A stretch of 54,267 bases of DNA from Mobilicoccus sp032056465 (GTDB lineage: Bacteria > Actinomycetota > Actinomycetes > Actinomycetales > Dermatophilaceae), in NCBI RefSeq assembly GCF_032056465.1, contig NZ_DAMBCL010000017.1; one strand, given 5' to 3'. The position numbers were made by a program, and so were the translations under genes. The notes beneath the pieces are model-generated. The model did not search any database, was not told the DNA's origin, and saw nothing but the letters and a program-made list of their open reading frames with translations. Shown here in pieces: positions 53,323-54,267 of this stretch (positions are counted from its first letter, which is position 1; each line of letters begins with the position of its first letter).

Positions 53323-54267
53323 TCACCCCGCGGCGGCGGCGAAGCCCTTCTCGAGGTCGGCGAGGATGTCGTCGACGTGCTCGATGCCGACGGCGAGGCG
53401 GATGAGGCCGGAGGTGACGCCGGCGCCGAGGCGGTCCTCGTCGCTGCCCTGGCTGTGGGTCGTCGAGGCCGGGTGGATGACGAGCGAGCGCACGTCGCCG
53501 ATGTTCGCGACGTGGCTGTGCAGCTCGAGGGCCTCGACGAACCGGCGGCCCGCGTCGATGCCGCCCGCGATCTCGAAGCTGAACACCGCGCCCGAACCGC
53601 GGGGGCAGTACGTCTCCGCCCGCTCGTGGTCGCGGTTGCCCGGCAGGGAGGCGTAGTTCACCGACTCGACCTGCGGGTGGGTCTCGAGGAAGGCCGCGAC
53701 CGCACGGGCGTTCTCGACATGGCGCTCCATGCGCAGGCTGAGGGTCTCGAGCCCCTGGGCGAGCAGGAACGCGTTGAACGGGGCCACGGCCGCTCCCGTG
53801 TCGCGGAGCAGGTCGACCCGGGCCTTGAGGATGAAGCTGAGGTTGGCCCCGAACGCGGAGTCCTTGCCGAGGTCACGCGCGTACACGAGTCCGTGGTAGC
53901 TCTCGCTCGGCTCGGTGAACTGCGGGAACTTGCCCGGCTCGGCGCCGTAGTCGAACGTCCCCGCGTCGACGAGGGCGCCGACGATGCTCGTGCCGTGGCC
54001 GCCGAGGTACTTCGTCGCCGAGTGCACGACGACGTCGGCGCCGTGCTCGATCGGCCGGATGAGGTAGGGGGTGGCGACGGTGTTGTCGACGATGAGAGGC
54101 ACCCCGGCGTCGTGGGCGACCGACGCGATCCCGGCGATGTCGAGCACCTGCTGGTCGGGGTTGGAGATCGTCTCGCCGTAGACGAGGCGGGTCTCGGGGC
54201 GGATCGCCGCCCGCCAGGCGTCGAGGTTTCCCTGGTCCTGGACGAACGTCGTCTCGATGCCGAGACG
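53323..54267 (-). CDS. metY: O-acetylhomoserine sulfhydrylase-type PLP enzyme, 5' end cut by window edge
   Basis: 314 codons to the stop at 53323; the N-terminal ~110 residues lie beyond the right edge, and the frame is open to 54267. The PLP-lysine block VVHSATKYLGGHGTSIVGAL is visible, with IVDNTVATPYLIRP before it and the family blocks YHGLVYARDLG and FNAFLLAQGLETLSLRM after it. SLVIHPASTTH and RLAVGIEHVDDILADLEKGF end the protein. These fit the MetY branch of Cys/Met-metabolism enzymes, making homocysteine from O-acetylhomoserine and sulfide; cysteine synthase activity is possible. Confidence 0.92.
   Translation of the reverse strand, partial: RLGIETTFVQDQGNLDAWRAAIRPETRLVYGETISNPDQQVLDIAGIASVAHDAGVPLIVDNTVATPYLIRPIEHGADVVVHSATKYLGGHGTSIVGALVDAGTFDYGAEPGKFPQFTEPSESYHGLVYARDLGKDSAFGANLSFILKARVDLLRDTGAAVAPFNAFLLAQGLETLSLRMERHVENARAVAAFLETHPQVESVNYASLPGNRDHERAETYCPRGSGAVFSFEIAGGIDAGRRFVEALELHSHVANIGDVRSLVIHPASTTHSQGSDEDRLGAGVTSGLIRLAVGIEHVDDILADLEKGFAAAAG

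Overview
The window is chromosomal DNA from a very GC-rich actinobacterium. The codon use, the many GTG starts, the TANNNT-type -10 boxes set directly against start codons, and the conserved gene run lepA / hemW / hrcA-dnaJ-rsmE-phoH-ybeY-CNNM-era / leuA / recO-uppS / dusB all point to Actinomycetota. Micrococcales is my best guess; the family cannot be fixed from this sequence alone. I see no rRNA, tRNA, CRISPR array, insertion sequence or prophage.

Layout. 1-5740: dusB (cut by the left edge), an orphan WcbI-type gene, a small membrane protein, argG with a triple ARG operator, and recO-uppS. 5894-10760: an LmeA-like DUF2993 protein, an AlkB-type dioxygenase, and an ABC ATPase/YhgE-Pip pair. 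10873-15918: leuA with an apparent leucine attenuator, a BCCT osmolyte transporter, and era. 15915-22110: a tightly packed minus-strand stress and RNA-maintenance cluster (hrcA, dnaJ, rsmE, phoH, ybeY, CNNM/CorC, era). 22250-28980: DUF3097-nrtR, a MerR regulator and nadABC, which is NAD synthesis with its likely regulator. 29302-36643: an acyltransferase-3 protein, hemW, lepA-trmB, a solitary MazF-like protein and an unknown polytopic membrane protein. 36841-42503: the principal sigma factor, a universal stress protein, DUF4192, EcsC and PAC2 proteins. 42681-48546: HrpA helicase, a dicarboxylate/amino-acid symporter and an ABM-type monooxygenase. 48703-54267: a branched-chain 2-oxoacid dehydrogenase E1a-E1b-E2 operon with a divergent Lrp/AsnC regulator, and metY (cut by the right edge).

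The regulatory sequence is the most informative part. One near-perfect CIRCE operator sits between two back-to-back promoters, so HrcA may control DUF3097-nrtR as well as hrcA-dnaJ. leuA is preceded by a leucine-bearing leader ORF with mutually exclusive hairpins. argG has three ATGCA units spaced exactly 10 bp apart, overlapping a promoter that seems to give a leaderless mRNA. nadA has a 22-bp palindrome over its -10. The merR gene has a TipA/SoxR-like palindrome directly after a TTGACC -35. At least nine genes show a -10 hexamer ending 6-7 nt before the start codon and no Shine-Dalgarno, which is a coherent set of probable leaderless transcripts.

The window is mainly core genome. I did not find a clear new defence or mobile system. 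The best candidates for undescribed biology are the ABC ATPase with an altered Walker B and signature paired with YhgE/Pip, the HrcA-to-NAD regulatory link, and the structured leaders of leuA, sigA and the acyltransferase gene.
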